Shown one piece after another: positions 5,842 to 6,702 of a stretch of 6,702 bases of DNA. The stretch covers positions 8,065 to 14,766 of the forward strand of contig MGZO01000087.1 in NCBI GenBank assembly GCA_001802655.1. Reading direction: 5' to 3'. The stretch comes from Hydrogenophilales bacterium RIFOXYD1_FULL_62_11. Its GTDB lineage: Bacteria; Pseudomonadota; Gammaproteobacteria; Burkholderiales; Thiobacillaceae. Each line of letters opens with the position of its first letter. The first letter of the stretch is position 1. The notes beneath the pieces are model-generated. The model saw nothing but the letters and a program-made list of their open reading frames with translations, searched no databases and was not told the DNA's origin. The position numbers were made by a program, and so were the translations under genes.

Positions 5842-6702
5842 GCCAGGGTCTGCTCCAGAATGGTCAAACACAGTGCATCAAAATTCAGCCCGGCCACCCG
5901 TGCCGCCATCGGCACCAGACTGTGGTCGGTCATGCCGGGTGAGGTGTTCACCTCCAGCAGATAAGGGTTGCCGAGGCTGTCGCGCATCAGGTCCACCCGA
6001 CCCCAGCCGCGTCCGCCTACCAGCCGGAACGCATCGAGTGCCAGCTGGCGCAAGGCCTGTTCGTCGGCGTCCGGCAGGCCGGCCGGGCAGTGGTACTGGG
6101 TGTCGTTGCGCAGGTATTTCGCGTCGAAGTCGTAGAAGGCGGCGTCCTTGGCCGGCTCCAGCCGGATCAGCGGCAAGGCGCGGTCGCCGAGGATGCCGAC
6201 GGTGAATTCCGGACCGTCGATAAAGGTTTCGGCCAGCACCAGCGGGTCGTGCTCGGCAGCGGTTTCATAGGCAGCTTTCAGCGTGCCTGCTACGGTCACC
6301 TTGCTCATGCCGATGCTGGAGCCCTCGCGCGCGGGTTTGACGAAAATCGGCAGGCCGAGCTGCTTTTCCACAGCGGCAAAATCGCTGTTGGCGTTGAGCA
6401 TCGCCCAGTCGGCAGTGGGCAGACCGGCCGCGCGCCACAACAGCTTGGTGCGCCATTTGTCCATGCCCAGTGCCGAGGCCATCACGCCGCTGCCGGTGTA
6501 GGGCATGCCCAGCACTTCGAGCGCGCCCTGCATGCAGCCGTCTTCGCCCAGGCGGCCATGCAGCGAGATGAACACGCGGTCGAATTCGCTGCTGATGAGG
6601 TCGCCGAGATTGCGATTGGCCGGATCGAACGCATGCGCGTCGACCCCCTGGCGCTGCAGGGCGGCGAGGACGGCCGCACCGCTGTTGAGCGACACCGGTC
6701 GC
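5838..6702 (-). CDS. ddlB: D-alanine--D-alanine ligase, N-terminus beyond the window
   Basis: Cytoplasmic ATP-grasp ligase joining two D-alanines for the UDP-MurNAc-pentapeptide of peptidoglycan. 287 residues are present; comparison with E. coli DdlB (306) suggests roughly 15-20 N-terminal residues lie off the right edge. The first visible residues read RPVSLNSGAAVLAAL, matching the REVSLNSG segment near the start of DdlB, so the GTG at 6693-6695 is an internal Val codon, not a start. Other motifs are SLHGRLGEDG, the ATP-binding loop REGSSIGMSKV with the lid serine, YDFDAKY keeping the final tyrosine of the usual YDYEAKY, GWGRVD, and the metal-binding EVNTSPGMTDHSLVP near the C-terminus. The stop overlaps the ftsQ start by ATGA. 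Placement next to ftsQ supports DdlB over DdlA. Confidence 0.97.
   Translation of the reverse strand, partial: RPVSLNSGAAVLAALQRQGVDAHAFDPANRNLGDLISSEFDRVFISLHGRLGEDGCMQGALEVLGMPYTGSGVMASALGMDKWRTKLLWRAAGLPTADWAMLNANSDFAAVEKQLGLPIFVKPAREGSSIGMSKVTVAGTLKAAYETAAEHDPLVLAETFIDGPEFTVGILGDRALPLIRLEPAKDAAFYDFDAKYLRNDTQYHCPAGLPDADEQALRQLALDAFRLVGGRGWGRVDLMRDSLGNPYLLEVNTSPGMTDHSLVPMAARVAGLNFDALCLTILEQTLA

Noticed and set aside
6693..6695. GTG as the start codon of ddl
   Set aside because: It aligns with the Val of the conserved (R)EVSL segment, and the frame stays open to the window edge.
1..6702. CRISPR arrays, tRNA/rRNA genes, insertion sequences, phage or defence genes
   Set aside because: None was seen on either strand; the window is almost fully occupied by housekeeping genes.

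Overview
The window is the downstream end of a dcw (division and cell wall) cluster. It is read entirely on the minus strand, so gene order runs from high to low coordinates. The order is ddl (D-Ala-D-Ala ligase, cut by the right edge), ftsQ, ftsA, ftsZ, lpxC, a 60-residue two-helix membrane protein, and then, after a 157-base gap, the N-terminal half of a P2-like P-type cation ATPase cut by the left edge. The high GC content, the ddlB-ftsQ-ftsA-ftsZ-lpxC order and the protein sequences point to a Gram-negative proteobacterium, most likely a betaproteobacterium. I cannot place it more finely from sequence alone.

Right part (about 3801-6702): ddl, ftsQ and ftsA are packed as one transcription unit. 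The ddl stop and ftsQ start share an ATGA, and ftsQ is followed by ftsA after 7 bases. Ddl makes the D-Ala-D-Ala dipeptide for peptidoglycan precursors. FtsQ is the membrane-anchored bridge of the divisome. FtsA tethers FtsZ to the membrane through a C-terminal amphipathic helix.

Middle (about 2444-3800): a 137-base leader with inverted repeats separates ftsA from ftsZ. It ends in a near-perfect Shine-Dalgarno, consistent with high FtsZ output. Ten bases past the ftsZ stop is a perfect 42-base palindrome with no T-run on either side; it lies between ftsZ and lpxC.

Left part (1-2443): lpxC, the committed step of lipid A synthesis, has a poor ribosome binding site. Its stop overlaps the start of the small membrane protein. 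The P-type ATPase beyond is probably a separate unit of unrelated function. Its phosphorylation and actuator motifs are intact, but its M4 ion-site motif departs from the usual form.

The layout is largely conventional and I see no undescribed multi-gene system. The points most worth a second look are the ftsZ-lpxC palindrome, the structured ftsZ leader, the ATPase M4 motif, an Ala/Pro-rich insertion in FtsQ, and the coupled small membrane protein.
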